Source: Myotis daubentonii
Lineage: Eukaryota; Chordata; Mammalia; Chiroptera; Vespertilionidae
Assembly: GCF_963259705.1 (NCBI RefSeq)
Contig: NC_081853.1
Coordinates: 2,294,001 to 2,358,000 of the forward strand
Direction: 5' to 3'
DNA: 64,000 bases
In this document: piece by piece, positions 9,483 through 20,892 of the stretch
How positions within the stretch are numbered: position 1 is the stretch's first letter
How the letters are laid out: each line of letters starts with the position of its first letter
Position numbers and translations under genes: made by a program
The notes under the pieces: generated by a model
What the model saw: the letters and a program-made list of their open reading frames with translations, nothing else
Databases searched by the model: none
What the model was told of the DNA's origin: nothing

Positions 9483-10627
9483 GCAGAGAGAAAAAATGGC
9501 GGAGGTATAGACGGACGTGTCCCGTGCCTTGTCCCGGAGCTGTTAGGGTGAGCAGCTGAAGCGGGTAACATACAGCCCGAATAAGCAGAGGATATTCAGC
9601 TGAGAGACAGTTTGCAACCAGGAACTGTGGAGGACTCCTTGAGAAAGCGGATTGAAAGTTGGAGATTGCGGCTAAAATCTCTCCCGGTGCACTGGCTCAG
9701 CCACGGAGATCGCACCATCTTGAGTGGCTGTTTTTTGGAAATGTATACTGTACACCCAAAGACCCGGCATCCAGAGATCGGCTGCTAACCCGGAGACACC
9801 GGATCTGGGACAGCGCGACTACATGGAGTCCTGCTTCTCACGGAAAGCAGATCCAAGCAACAGCAGCCTCCTGATCACCACACCCTCTGTCTGAGAAACA
9901 GCAGCAGTGCGTGAAGCCTCCCCCAACCAGCCAGAAGAGCCACCACAGCTGTGAACAGCACCCACCAGAGGAGCTGCTGCCAACTGAGGAGCAGCTGCTA
10001 CCACAACTGCCCGAGGAGCAACCACAGCCCGAGGAGCCACTGCCACCCACGGAGCAGCCACTGAATGACTCAACATCTAGATATGTCAGTGAGATCAAAC
10101 ATGGGTAGACAAAGAAACCCCCAAAGGAAAGAAAAGGAGGACTCACCAGAAAAGCAGCTAAGTGATACAGAGGCATTCAACATGACAGAAAAAGAATTCA
10201 GAATAAGGGTCCTAAAGTGCATAAACCGGATGGAGGAAAAAATCAACAACTTATGCAAGAAGCAAGAAGAAACAGATGAAAAAATCAATAACTTATGTAA
10301 GACCCAAGAAGTAATGAAGAGCGATATAGCTGCAATAAAAAACACCATTGAAAGTATCAACAGTAGATTAAGAGAAGCGGAGGACCGAATTAGTGAATTA
10401 GAAGACAGGGAAGCAAAACACACCCAAACTGAACTGCAATTGGAGAAAAAAAATTATAAGACAGGAGGAGAACCTAAGGGAGCTTTGGGACAACATGAAA
10501 CGAAACAACATATGAATAATAGGGGTGCCAGAACAACAGAAAGATGAACAAGGATTAGAAAACCTATTCGAAGAAATAATATCAGAAAACTTCCCTGAGG
10601 TGGGGAAGAAAAAAGTCACACAAGCAC
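9483..10627 (+). mobile_element. L1 5' UTR plus partial ORF1, 3'-truncated
   Basis: Starts near a 5'-UTR-like 'aaaaaatggcggaggtatag' and runs through a proline/glutamine-rich leader into ORF1. An 11-bp direct repeat, agacatcaaat, flanks it at 9472-9482 and 10628-10638. The flanking DNA is an older L1 3' end that becomes continuous if the insert is removed. There is no poly(A) tail and no ORF2. Confidence 0.75.
10101..10547 (+). pseudogene. L1 ORF1p fragment (broken)
   Basis: From ATG 10101 the frame gives MGRQRNPQRKEKED..., then a long heptad-rich coiled coil (KINNLCKKQEETDEKINN ... INSRLREAEDRISELEDRE), the trimerisation region of L1 ORF1p. After the A8 tract at about 10445-10452 the frame shifts; ORF1-like residues continue in another frame (ENLFEEIISENFPEVG near 10560-10600) with a stop in between. 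No RRM or C-terminal domain is present. Non-functional. Confidence 0.85.
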
Positions 10628-10639
10628 AGACATCAAATA

Positions 10640-11040
10640 CAAAATTGTTTATGGTAGCATTATTTATAAAAGAAAATGACTCCAGACCACTGAAATCTTG
10701 AGGGTAGTGAATTAAATTATATTACTTCTTTAGAATGGATTGCTTTGTAGCCCTTAAAATGAAATAGACCTATATGTTTTGATATGGAAAAAAAGCAAAT
10801 ATATAATATTAAGTAAGATAAGGACGTGCAACAGTGGTATAAAATGCTTCTATTTCTGTTCTGAAAGATATAGATAGGTGTACAATTTATATATCTAGGT
10901 ATATGCTTTTATGTGCATACTTGCATTTTTCCAGAAGGGAACTGTTAACGGGTTTCCTCTGGACAGGAAGATGGGAGGGAGGAATGATCATAACTTTCAT
11001 TCCCTTCCTGTTTGAAATCATTTCCTTATTTTTGCCACGT
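10640..11040 (+). mobile_element. Old L1 3' end (host of the previous insertion)
   Basis: Has the L1M-type stretch 'attgtttatggtagcattat' and 'tgatatggaaaaaaagcaaa'. Heavily diverged and non-coding. Confidence 0.6.
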
Positions 11041-11059
11041 GGACCCATTAGGTTTAGGG

Positions 11060-11280
11060 AGGCAGTAGAGCCTGACAGTTAAAAGCCTACACTCTGCTGC
11101 CTGAATACCAGTGTTCACATCCTGGCTCTGTCATTTTCTAGCCATGTGACCTTGGGTTCATTTAACTTCTGCATTTCTCTTCGATGAAATGGGCCAATAA
11201 TAGTACCTTCCTCATTGGATTTTTGTGAGGATTAAATGAGTTAAGTATGAAGTGCTCAGAACAGCCTAAACAATGCCATA
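11060..11280 (+). mobile_element. MIR SINE
   Basis: Nearly the full MIR order: 'ggcagtagagcctgacagtt', 'tctagccatgtgaccttggg', 'gatgaaatgggccaataata', 'gtgaggattaaatgagttaa', 'agtgctcagaacag'. Confidence 0.88.
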
Positions 11281-11414
11281 TATCTATTTTCTTGAAAAAA
11301 TAAAAGGAGAAGTTTAAAAAAATGCATCTAACCAAAAGCACCCCCAGTATCTCAAAGTTGGAAGGACTTTATATATATGTCACTGCTTCCAGCATCATAT
11401 GCTGTATAGAAAAT

Positions 11415-11591
11415 AAGTTAGAGCGCTGGCGTGTGTACTGGAGGTTTGCGGGTTTGATTCCCAGTCAAGGGCACATATATACCTGGGTTGCAGGTTCAAT
11501 CTCTGGCTCCCGTCAGGGTGCATGCAGGAGGCAACCAATCGATGTGTCCCTTCCCTTCCCTTCCCTTCCCTCTCCTCCCCTCCCCTCCCCT

Positions 11592-11655
<64 letters not shown>

Positions 11656-11740
11656 CTTCCCTCCACCGCTCTCCCTACCTTCTACTCTCTCTAAGCACCA
11701 ATTGAAAAAATATCCTTGGGTGAGGAGTAACAAAAAAAAT
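11415..11740 (+). mobile_element. Ves SINE with expanded (CCCTT)n and (CT)n body
   Basis: The head has 'tttgattcccagtcaagggc' and 'gcatgcaggaggcaaccaat'. The pyrimidine body has grown into (ccctt/cccct)n at 11548-11590 and about 32 CT dinucleotides at 11596-11652. The tail is 'tatccttgggtgagg'. Confidence 0.92.
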
Positions 11741-12627
11741 TATGTTTGAAGCAGGAATCGAAAAGCAGTAGTTAGTTTTCATTGTCATTTTATCTGGGCT
11801 TGAATACCTTTTTAGGGAAGGCGCCTGTCCTGGGATTTTCAATAGACATCTCCGATGCCTGTGATGACCCTGAACCCATCCGGACTGCAGCTCCTGTTCC
11901 GGTCCATCCCAGTGAATGCTCACGCTAAGAGCAGAACATATGTTAGGCCGGGTGGGAAGTCTATGGGAAACCGGAACTGTTACAGACTAGAGAGGGACGA
12001 TCCAGAAATTCAAGGTTAAAGAGAGTACCCATGCCTGTGCCAGTTATGATCCATGTTCACATGCCCTCACACCTCTCCTCTTCTTTTGAGAGAGGGACAC
12101 AGGCCCAGAAAGGCGCTGTGCCAGGAGGATCCCTCGGGAATCTGCGGCCACAGGGACTTCTTTATCCAGAGGTGTCAAAAGCAGGGGGGCTCAGTGTTCA
12201 AGACTGCGTGGCTTCCTCCTCTTTCCAGCAGGTGCTCTGGGGCAAGCCTGGAGAACTGCCTTTGAAGTTGGCCACACTTGGGGCCAGGCTTGGGCCCCTC
12301 ACTATATGCACGTGGTGGCTGCCGGGGGCGGGGGGGGGGGTTGCAGGCTCTAGTCCCTTCACATCAGCTGAGTTTGGAAAGTGCTGTCACCATGACCTGT
12401 TACAGCCTCATGCCGGCGTCACAGGGTCCTGCCCTTTCTATTGCACTCAGGCATTCCAGCGCTTGGCTAGAGGTTCCCATTGTATCTGTCAGTCACATCC
12501 AACTGTGCTTCCCTCTGCCCTCTCCTTCCTCCATCGCTGCTCCAGTCATCTTTCCCACCTACTCCTCTTCCCTCCCATATCCAGCCATTCCTCCCTTTCT
12601 GTAGCTCGTCCACTCGGCTGTCGGCTT

Positions 12628-12822
12628 CTGGTCTGGCTACAGAATTAGCCGCTTGATCAAGGGTCCTGGGTTCGATTCAGGTCAAGGGCACATGCCAGGG
12701 TTGTGGCTCGATCTCCAGTAGGAGGTGTGAAGGAGGCAGCCAATCAATGATTCTCATCATTGATGTTTCTATCACTCCTTTTCCCTTCCTCTCTGAAATC
12801 AATAATAAAATATATATATATA
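12628..12822 (+). mobile_element. Ves SINE
   Basis: Contains 'tcctgggttcgattcaggtc', 'aagggcacatgccagggttg', 'atctccagtaggaggtgtg' and a tail ending in 'ctctgaaatcaataataaaa' plus (TA)n. It lies just upstream of the EIF4E3 CpG island. Confidence 0.93.
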
Positions 12823-12949
12823 AAGAATTAGCAGCTTGACACGTATTGTTCTCCCACCCCCATAGCCTATACCAAGATGTCCCAGGCCGCCGCTCTGCCC
12901 TCCTGCCCTCCCTCGGATCCTTGCGGTTTTCCAAGCCACCACACCTGCC

Positions 12950-13236
12950 CAGGGACCGCCAGCTTTTGTTCCGCAGGCCAGGCGGTGGGGGCGGGGCCTG
13001 GCGCGGGGAGGGGCTTGGCAGGAGGGCGAGGCTTGGGGCGGGGCCTGGCAGGAGGGAGGGGCGGGGCCTGGATCGGGGGCGGGGCCTGGCAGGAGGGAGG
13101 GCGGGGCTTTGGTAGGGGGCGGGGCCTGGCGCGGGGAGGGGCTTGGCAGGAGGGCGAGGCTTGGGGCGGGCGGGGTGACTCAGCCGCCGGCGCCCGGCCG
13201 TCCGCTGGTCCCGGCCTGGCAGGCGGGGCGCAGAAA
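12950..13236 (+). promoter_or_regulatory. EIF4E3: EIF4E3 CpG-island promoter, GC-box array
   Basis: No TATA box. The segment holds about eight GGCGGGG Sp1/KLF-type boxes on the + strand between 12988 and 13172, in repeated blocks such as ggcggggcctggcaggagg. The CpG-dense stretch continues through exon 1 into intron 1 (to about 13830). The transcription start is not determinable from sequence; dispersed initiation is expected for this promoter class. A 56-bp block is repeated at 128-bp distance. Confidence 0.75.
13175..13184 (+). promoter_or_regulatory. ARE / AP-1-like site gtgactcagc
   Basis: The ten bases fit the antioxidant response element RTGACnnnGC, and the inner TGACTCA is a perfect AP-1 half-palindrome. 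It lies 53 bp before the EIF4E3 start codon, at the downstream end of the GC-box array. Whether NRF2/small-Maf or AP-1 binds is inference. Confidence 0.5.
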
Positions 13237-13355
13237 ATGGCGAGGCCCCGCGCCGCGCCCGCCCCCGCGCCGCCCGGCCTGCAGCCGCTGTTGGCGCCGC
13301 GGCCCGAGCCGGGCGGGGTCCCGCTGCATTCGCCCTGGACCTTCTGGCTGGACAG
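13237..13355 (+). CDS. EIF4E3: EIF4E3 coding exon 1
   Basis: Residues 1-39 plus two bases of Arg40. The Ala/Pro-rich leader is followed by the conserved EPGGVPLHSPWTFWLD. The ATG sits in a strong context (A at -3, G at +4: gaaaatgg) and fits the family start. The frame is also open upstream to an ATG at 12877, but that part encodes low-complexity Gly/Arg from GC boxes. The donor is gacag|gtgagg. Confidence 0.93.
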
Positions 13356-13889
13356 GTGAGGCCCGGCCGCGCGCCCGGGCTCCTGGCCCTTTGTCTGGGC
13401 TCCTGGGCCCCCGCCCGCCGGCTCGCGGGCTCGGAAGCCGAGGTGGGGCCGGGCGAGCGGCTGGGAGCGGACAGGCGCCGCTCCAGAACTTTCGGCCGCG
13501 CCTTCCCTTTTTATCCCCCTGGCAAGGACGGCCCCGGGCCTGGCGGCGGGAGGTGGGCGGCCCGGTCACCCCTCGGACTCGGGAGCTCGGGACGCGACCT
13601 TGACCGACGACGCCGGGCGAGGAGAGGCCGCGGGTGCGCGCGGCGGGGCGCGGACGGCCCGCGGGGACCGCGCTCGCCTCTCCCGGCTCGGTGTGAGCGC
13701 TGCCGGGAGCCGGGAGCCGCCCGCCCGCAGGCGCTGGGGACCGCGGGGGCCGCGCTCACCTTGGCCGTGACGCGGTGGCCGCTCTCTCCGAAATCCCCCC
13801 TGTGCGCGCGTGGGTGAGCGCCCCCCGCAGCCTCTCTGTTCTGCCTCCCGTGCTGAATGCTGCGCAGTGAATTGTGTGTTTACTTTTCA

Positions 13890-14020
13890 TCTGTCTCGAT
13901 CCCTCTGTTAAGGGCCACAAAGCAGGGACTGTGTTTTGACACTTGCTGTATCACAGCACCTAGAACTGTGCCTGGCGCACAGTAGGAGCACAAGAACTTG
14001 CAGACAAGGGAGTGAATGGG
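13890..14020 (+). mobile_element. L2 3'-end fragment
   Basis: Typical tail sequence: 'aaagcagggactgtgttttg', 'gtatcacagcacctagaact', 'gtgcctggcgcacagtagga'. Inserted in intron 1 just after the CpG island. Confidence 0.75.
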
Positions 14021-14570
14021 CGCCTGCAGAGCCCCTTTCCGTATCTCAGTGAGCGTGCCCGCCTGACACCCAGGGCTGCCCAGGAGCAGGAACGCGCTGA
14101 TGCATCTGCAGTGGCGAATGTCAGGAGGAAGTGTGTGTGACATCCTCTGACAGTGACTCGCTGCACACACACCTGGTTTCATCAGTGGCAGGCCTTGTGT
14201 GAAACGCCTGCAAGACTTTTTAAAGGTGAAATTCGCCTTTTTGAGGAGGACAGACTCATTCTTCTCTTCCTATGGGCCTAGCACCACCGCAAGAACTGAC
14301 ATCGGTACCGTTGTCTTTTCTGGCGCTCAAAGAAGAAGTTGGGGGTAGGGGAGGTATGAGGCTCTCTTTTTTTTTCCCCAAAATATTTTCACTTTCATTA
14401 TGAGACGCTAAGAGCATTTCATTGTCATAAGGAGAGTTTTTAGCCAACTATCAAAATGAAACCAGGTGTGTCTTTGTTTTCAAGAGTGTGCTGTAACCAC
14501 TTGTTAACAGGTATCTGTTTCCAAGGCGTTAAACCTGGACCCCAGGTTTAAATTGTGAATACTGTTGACT

Positions 14571-14590
14571 GGGGGGGGGGGGGGGGGGGG
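14571..14590. repeat. (G)20 run
   Basis: Uninterrupted G homopolymer followed by cgcag. The length may be unreliable in assembly. Confidence 0.95.
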
Positions 14591-14720
14591 CGCAGTATCG
14601 AGAGAGTTTCTCTTTAAACAGGTCAAAAATCAGTCTACTTACAAGAGTAACATTTTTAAGAATGGTCTAAGTCAATAATACTACATAACACACAACTTTT
14701 AAAGAATATTTTATATCTTT

Positions 14721-14940
14721 TTAAATTTTTTTTTATTGATTTCAGAGAAGAAGGGAGAGGGAGAGAGAGAGAGAGAAAAAAAGCACCAATGATGAGAGAG
14801 AACCATTGATCGGCTGCCTCCTGCAGGCCCCACACTGGGGATCGAGCCCTCAAGCCGGGCATGTGCCCTGACCTGGAATCAACCCATGACCTCCTGGTTC
14901 ATAGGTCAACACTCAACCACTGAGCCACCCGGGTAGGGCT
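14721..14940 (-). mobile_element. Ves SINE (antisense)
   Basis: Order: T-rich tail, 'ttattgatttcagagaagaa', (GA)n, 'ggctgcctcctgcaggcccc', 'gggatcgagccctcaagccg', 'tgacctcctggttcataggt', ending 'gagccacccgggtagggct'. Full length. Confidence 0.94.
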
Positions 14941-16197
14941 ATTTTTGTATCTTTTTAAGATAAGAACATGGTAACTTCAGTGAAGACAAACTATTGCTTT
15001 CCTATTATGTACTTGCACATTTTTGTTCTCTGAAAGCCAGAAGTCAAGTGAAACGTACTGTTATTGTCACGTGGGAATCTTTCATAGAAGTGGCTCTATT
15101 AGTTTAGAGATTATAATCAGCTCCAACCTGCTCACATGAATTCATTTCCCTGGTCGGCCATCCCGTGACTTTCTCCACTTCTTTGGGAGCCCATTGCCTT
15201 TATGTAGGCGGCCCCTTCCTCTTGGGGGTATGAGCACATTGGGCTCTAGGGGTTCATTTATCACTTTTCCCCAGAGAAACAATTGTGGAGAGAGTGGGGA
15301 AGTTCTGAGCTGGTATCTGCCATGAGAGACCATCCACGGGCCTCCCTCCCATGGCTTCAGACTCTCCTGTCACCTGCCTCCCGGCCTGTCCTGCCATCCA
15401 GCGCTGTGTGATGAGGACGAGAGAGAAGCCTCCCTTTCATCATCCACAGGCTGATCTGAGGATGAATGAGAGCCATGGATGTAAAACACCAGCACGTAAG
15501 TGCTTAATGAAGGTTAGCTCCTAACATTGATATTTCATGCTCCCACACTACACCCCTTCCCCCCTCCCCTCACACACCCACCCACCGCCCCTGGAGCAGC
15601 TTATCTGAACTCAGTGTTGTCCCTCGAGGATGAACTGGAGAGCCGCTCAGTGGACTTACTTGCATTTCCAGCAGTAAACTCCAGTGTGACCCTATTTGTG
15701 TTCTGCTGTGTAGGGTGTTTTCAGGTAGACTGTGGCTAAGGATTTCAGCATTTGGGAGGTAACTTTGTTTGAGGGAATAGCCTGAAGAGTTTTCCTTCCA
15801 TTTTCTGGATATTTAAAACCCTGCCCTTTCTTGATTCTTGGAGGCCACTCTTAGCTATGTGTCTCTGCTTTGTTTTCATCTCATGGTTACCCCTTTCCTC
15901 TGGTTTTATCCACGGTCCTTAGTCCTCTTCTTGTCTCTGTCCACACTGAGCTCATCCAGTCACAAGGCATTGTGCACTGTGATTCCCCAAACTGGGCACT
16001 GCTGCGTCTGTGTGGCGTCTCACACACATCCCAGCAGTGTGTGCCCGGCCACCTCCTTCCATCTGTCCATCTCAGATCACAGCACTTAACAGAGCCCCTG
16101 CGTTACATCTGTCCCGCCCAGAAATCTTGGAGTTATCTGTGACTCTGCCTCCTTCCCCCTTTCTCCTCTCTCCTGTCTTTCTCCCGACCCTCTACAT

Positions 16198-16345
16198 CAG
16201 CGGTTCTCAACCTTGGCTGCACATGAGAATCACCTGGGAATCTTTTTAAAATCCTGATTTCTGGGCCTCGTCCTCCGGAAATTCTGTTTCTTTGTTGTAG
16301 GGTGGGGCCACAACATTAGTAACAAAGAAACAATTTGCCTCAGGC
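16198..16345 (+). mobile_element. MER5-like hAT (Charlie) fragment
   Basis: Starts with the hAT terminus cagcggttctcaaccttggc, then 'tgagaatcacctgggaatc' and 'ctgggcctcgtcctccggaa', the MER5 pattern. The right terminus is lost. Confidence 0.75.
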
Positions 16346-16585
16346 ATCTGAGAGCGCCTGAGCTTTTTCCCTTTTTCTGGTTCCTACTCAGATGCCACCT
16401 TCTCAGGGCGGCCATTCCTGAGCCCTGATACACAGTGGCACGCACCTCCAGACACACTCCCCGCCCCTTTGCTCTCTGGGGTTCGCCCCCTTGGCCTGTC
16501 CTGTCTCCTTAGAATGTGCTTCCCAGGGTCTCTCCCCGCGCTCTGACCAGCGCCCGGCACAGGTGGCCACACCAAGTCCCTAGGG

Positions 16586-16820
16586 CAGTGATGGTGAACC
16601 TTTTGAGCTCGGCGTGTCAGCATTTTGAAAAACCCTAACTTAACTCTGGTGCCGTGTCACACATAGAAATTTTTTGATATATGCAACCATAGTAAAACAA
16701 AGATTTATATTTTTGATATTTATTTTATATATTTAAATGCCATTTAACAAAGAAAAATCAACCAAAAAAATGAGTTTGTGTGTCAACTCTGACACATGTG
16801 TCATAGGTTCGCCATCACTG
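16586..16820. mobile_element. Non-autonomous hAT with TIRs and 8-bp TSD
   Basis: Left end cagtgatggtgaacc and right end ggttcgccatcactg form TIRs. The target duplication is ccctaggg at 16578-16585 versus acctaggg at 16821-16828. The AT-rich centre includes 'tttgatatttattttatata'. A second, internally deleted copy is at 51947-52142. Confidence 0.93.
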
Positions 16821-16924
16821 ACCTAGGGCCTCGTTGAATTCCGCCCACGGTGGCTCGCCCTTTCCCACCGCGGTCACTCCACTCAGCCATTATTTCTTCA
16901 CATGCAGTCTCTTACCCTGACCTC

Positions 16925-17045
16925 CCAGTCACCGAATCACCGGCTGTGCTTGTTAAAATGCAGGCTCCCCACCCTGCCCACTTCCTCAGTGAGACCTCTG
17001 GGGTGGGGTGTGCATTTGTAACAAATTCTCAAAACTCAGAATTAC
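16925..17045 (+). mobile_element. MER5-like hAT fragment
   Basis: Contains 'gtgcttgttaaaatgcaggc', 'gagacctctggggtggggtg' and 'gcatttgtaacaaattctca', the MER5 middle region, without clear termini. Confidence 0.6.
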
Positions 17046-18839
17046 TGCTCTGTTTATTGACAAGGTTAATTGGGCATCTGACCCACTGCTCTAGGTGCTG
17101 AGAATGCACAGATGATGACAGCACTGACCTGGGCCACCCAGGAGGGGTGTCTCGCATGCTGGATGCTCCCACAGATCCGTGAGGAGCCCAGCGCGGTGCC
17201 GAGTTCTAGAGGGACCCACCTTTCAGGGTGTGATGCTTTCACATACATTCGAGTTGTGTGCTCCACGCTGATAAACCTGATCCGTGGAGGTGGGGACTTG
17301 GCAAAGAGGATCCCCAATTGTCCTTGTTCATAGAATGGCCCAGGGGGACTAGGCCAGGCAGGAGACTGCATGGCGGCCACAGCTGATGGGTGGTGGCTGG
17401 CTTCCCCGCTCCTCCTGTTCTTTCCCCCGATTCTTGCCTCTGAAACCACAGGCCCTTTTAAGACCCAGGAGTTTATTTTGTGTAGGGGACGACGGGCTCT
17501 GGCCCTGGTGAGGGCTCGCAGCCTGTCCAGCTGTGGGTCAGTGGCTGCTTTCTGCAGACAGGCCTGTGGTCGCTAAACATCCTCTCCCAGGAAAGTTACT
17601 CGTTCTTACCAGCACTGTCTGTTCAAAAGTATACTTTCCCTTTTTAATATTAGAGATGCGCTTTCCTTATTTTCAAACTAAGACAGCTGGCAAGACCTGA
17701 CACGATGACAGTGGAAACTTGGCCTTGCGTGGTTCTGTTGTCAACTCTAACCAACCGCCCTCTTCCACCCACCCTCCATGCGCTGGGGGTGTAAGTGTGT
17801 ATCAAGCTCAAAAGAGTCCCAGTTGCTACTGTCAAGGAGCTTGTAGGCTAGGGATGACAATAGCAGGGAAAAATACGAACTGCAGAAATAAAGCATTCAG
17901 ATCATGTAGATAGTTTCAATGGATGCATTATTCAATGCTAATAATACGCCCTGAATCATTTTTGCATGTGACTCTTTCTCAACCAGCAAGCTGCTGTAAC
18001 CACAAGCCACAGATCTGTCTAAAACGTGATTAAAATGAAATCTGTCAAAAAGTGATTTAAAGGAATGAGTGCTCTCAACGGGACGTTGTTCATCACATAC
18101 CTGAGTTTTCCCTCTGACAGCTGAGCCTGATGTTAACAAAGTCAACAGGAAGACGGACTTTGAGGAGACATCCCTGGCTTTGTAGTTTCCCCTTAATGTT
18201 CTCTTCACGGAAATGAGATGATCTCTCAAATTAGGTGGAGTGTTGTCATTATTCATTTTCTCATGCAGCATTTTCTGTGCATGTTCACTGGACGTGTGTC
18301 TCCATTAGTTGGACTATGGAACCACGTATAAAGCTGAAACGTCTTTCTCACTTTAACCAGTTAATATTAACTACACTTCCTCAGTATGCTGGGGGGCACT
18401 AGCGGGGCCATCTCCACCCCTTTGTTTTCCTGTCTTTCTGCTGCAGCCCATCAGTGGCTGTTGGTTGGTCAGTTATTTTCTTCTCATGTCCAGCCCCAGG
18501 AAACGACCTGCAGATGTCTTCTTCCTGAGCTGCACACCTTGCAGCACATGCTGGGGAGGCATTATTGCCAGGGACTCTGGCAGCATCTCACCCTGCCCTG
18601 CACCTCTGCTTCTGCCCACTGGGGACTAGATGGGTGGTGGGAGAGGCAAGGACAACAGGCAAGAGCAGGGGGTGGGCCCAAGAAGGGGGAATATAACTTA
18701 AGGTGGGGCGAGAGAGGTATTTGTGATCCCACGTTCTGTATGTGACTGCCCATGCTGACAGTGACCGCTTGGTTTTCACCGAGAGGCGTCCTCATCATGC
18801 CAGGCAGACCAGAGGGAGGACCCAGGTCTGCGGAGAGAC

Positions 18840-18975
18840 AGGCTCACTGAGCCTTAATTTCCTGATCTATAACGTGAGGATAATACTACCACCTTGGCAG
18901 GACTGCTGTAAGGGCTTGAAATCATACATGTAAAACCCTTTCATATCGCATGTGCTCAACAAAAGGAAGCCATTA
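18840..18975 (+). mobile_element. MIR SINE fragment
   Basis: Contains 'gagccttaatttcctgatct', 'aacgtgaggataatactacc' and 'gctgtaagggcttgaaatca', the MIR 3' half. Confidence 0.7.
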
Positions 18976-19667
18976 TCACAGTAATGTCATTAAATCAGAG
19001 AGAATACTGGAGAAACAGTTCAAACTCCTCACCTGCTCATGCAGGGCTGCCTCAGCCCCCGCTGAGCACAGGGAGGGGGCACAGAGCTCCATGTGTGAAA
19101 ACAGGTCCTGACTCCTCAGCTGTGGTTTTCACCAGCTCTGCCTATATCTCCTACGAATGCTCCAAGTCCATGTGTCTATTCCTCTCTCAGCTGCTTCTCC
19201 CGCTGCCTCTGTCCCAGGCAAATTAAAGAGGATTTAAACATTGTTCCTTTGCCTTCGGGAGTAGGGGATTCAGAGAGCAGACAGCCAGTTCTAAACTCTG
19301 CGGGGACAAGGGCTGTCTCTGCTCCCTCAGCTGGGAGGTGTGCAGTGAATCTGTTGACTGAATAGATGATAAATCCTCTGAAACTTGCGACGTGCTCGCA
19401 GGGCTTCTCAGCCTTGACTCCATGGTGTCCGGGACTAATGCTTCCGTGTTGAGGGCTGGCGTGTGCACTGCAGGAGGCTCAGCAGCAGCCTGGCCTCCAG
19501 CCATGAGGCCAGCAGCATCCCATGCAGTCGCGATGACTGACTGTGGCCGTGCCAGTGTCCCCTGGGCCACACCACAGAGGAGCATTCTTGGCCTGTAGAG
19601 AGAGGGTTCAGTTAGGGTTCTCTTGGAAGGTTTGAAATAAAAAGACCTTTAAAAGATAGGAGAATAG

Positions 19668-19950
19668 GTCTGGCCAGTTTTCTCATTGATCAGAGTGTTG
19701 CCCTTGGACTGAGGGGTCACAGGTTTGATCCCCGTCAAGGGCACATACCTTGGTTGCAGGCTCGATCCTCAGCCCTGGTCAGGGCATGTGCAGGAGGCAA
19801 CCAATCGATGTGTCTTCAGTGTGCTGGGTGGGCACTAGCCAGATGTTTCTCACATTGATGTTTCTCTCTCTGTGTCTCTCCCCCTCCCTTCCACTTTCTA
19901 AAAACACATGGAAACAAGATCCTCAGGTGAGGATCAACAACGAAAAAGAT
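19668..19950 (+). mobile_element. Ves SINE
   Basis: Head 'tctggccagttttctcattg', B-box 'cacaggtttgatccccgtca', 'gtgcaggaggcaaccaatcg', and tail 'atcctcaggtgaggatcaac'. It carries about 40 bp of extra internal sequence near 19815-19855. Confidence 0.9.
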
Positions 19951-20683
19951 AGAATACAGTGTACGTGTGACGCCAGTACAGCTGTTTGTTTAATGGACAT
20001 CCACACAGACAGGGACCGTCCAGTTGCTACACTACCTGTTGGCATAACAGGGAAGAGCAGGTGTGGCTCGGCTGCCAGGGCTGCAGCTCTGCCCTCAGCC
20101 GCCTGCACTGCCGCCTGAAGAGCCAGGAAGCGTAGACGATCCAGCTTGTGGGTCCACATTGAACCAACACGTCCAGCACACACTGGTCTGTTCACAAGGC
20201 GCTGTCACTTAGAAACCTGCTTTGTTTGCCCCTTTAACGTCATTCTGTGGCTCTGGCCCAGCCTTGCCCTTGAAGAGGTCCGAGGTTCAGATATGAGGTT
20301 AGGCACATGGGCACTTGGCAGTGACTGTCGGAATCAGCTGTGGCGCACAGAGTAATGCACGCTGTGCACAGGCCAAGCCAGACATCTACTACCATCGGAA
20401 GTTCCAACAACTCCGTCCTGTTACTTTGGTGCCTGGATAGTCATAAAACTGCAGCAGTTGTGAGGAGCCTTCCATCAGAATCCAGAAATTAGAAAAAATA
20501 GTTTCTGTAGAACCTGACATCTTTCAAACAGCGATGGGCCAGCATCGGGAGGTGTTGATCGGAATGGAGCTGTTGTGGTGCAGGAGCCTGCTGGTGTCAG
20601 TGCGGCCCCCCCCCCCCACCCCGCTGGGAAGACGATGCTAAGGAAGTTATATGGACACAACCTCGTATTAAAAATGGGATCCA

Positions 20684-20892
20684 GCCCTGGCTGGTTTGGC
20701 TCAGTGGATAGAGCGTCAGCCTGTGGACTGAAGGGTCCCAGGTTCGATTTCAGTCAAGGGCACATGCCCAGGTTGTGGGCTCGATCTCCAGTAGGGGGCG
20801 TGTGGGAGGCAGCCGATGGATGAGTCTCATCATTGATGTTTCTATCTCTCCCTCTCCCTTCCTCTCTGAAATCAATAAAAATGTATTTTAAA
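20684..20892 (+). mobile_element. Ves SINE with 13-bp TSD
   Basis: Best-preserved copy, starting gccctggctggtttggctca. Target duplications are aaaatgggatcca (20671-20683) and aaaatgggattca (20893-20905), one mismatch. The tRNA-like A and B boxes are clear. Confidence 0.97.

Noticed and set aside
1..12900. GPR27 or PROK2, neighbours of EIF4E3 in human
   Set aside because: No frame on either strand resembles a seven-helix receptor or a prokineticin, so they must lie outside this window or be arranged differently.
20684..20760. tRNA-gene-like A and B boxes
   Set aside because: Part of Ves SINEs, which derive from a tRNA; the downstream SINE body and TSD show they are not tRNA genes.
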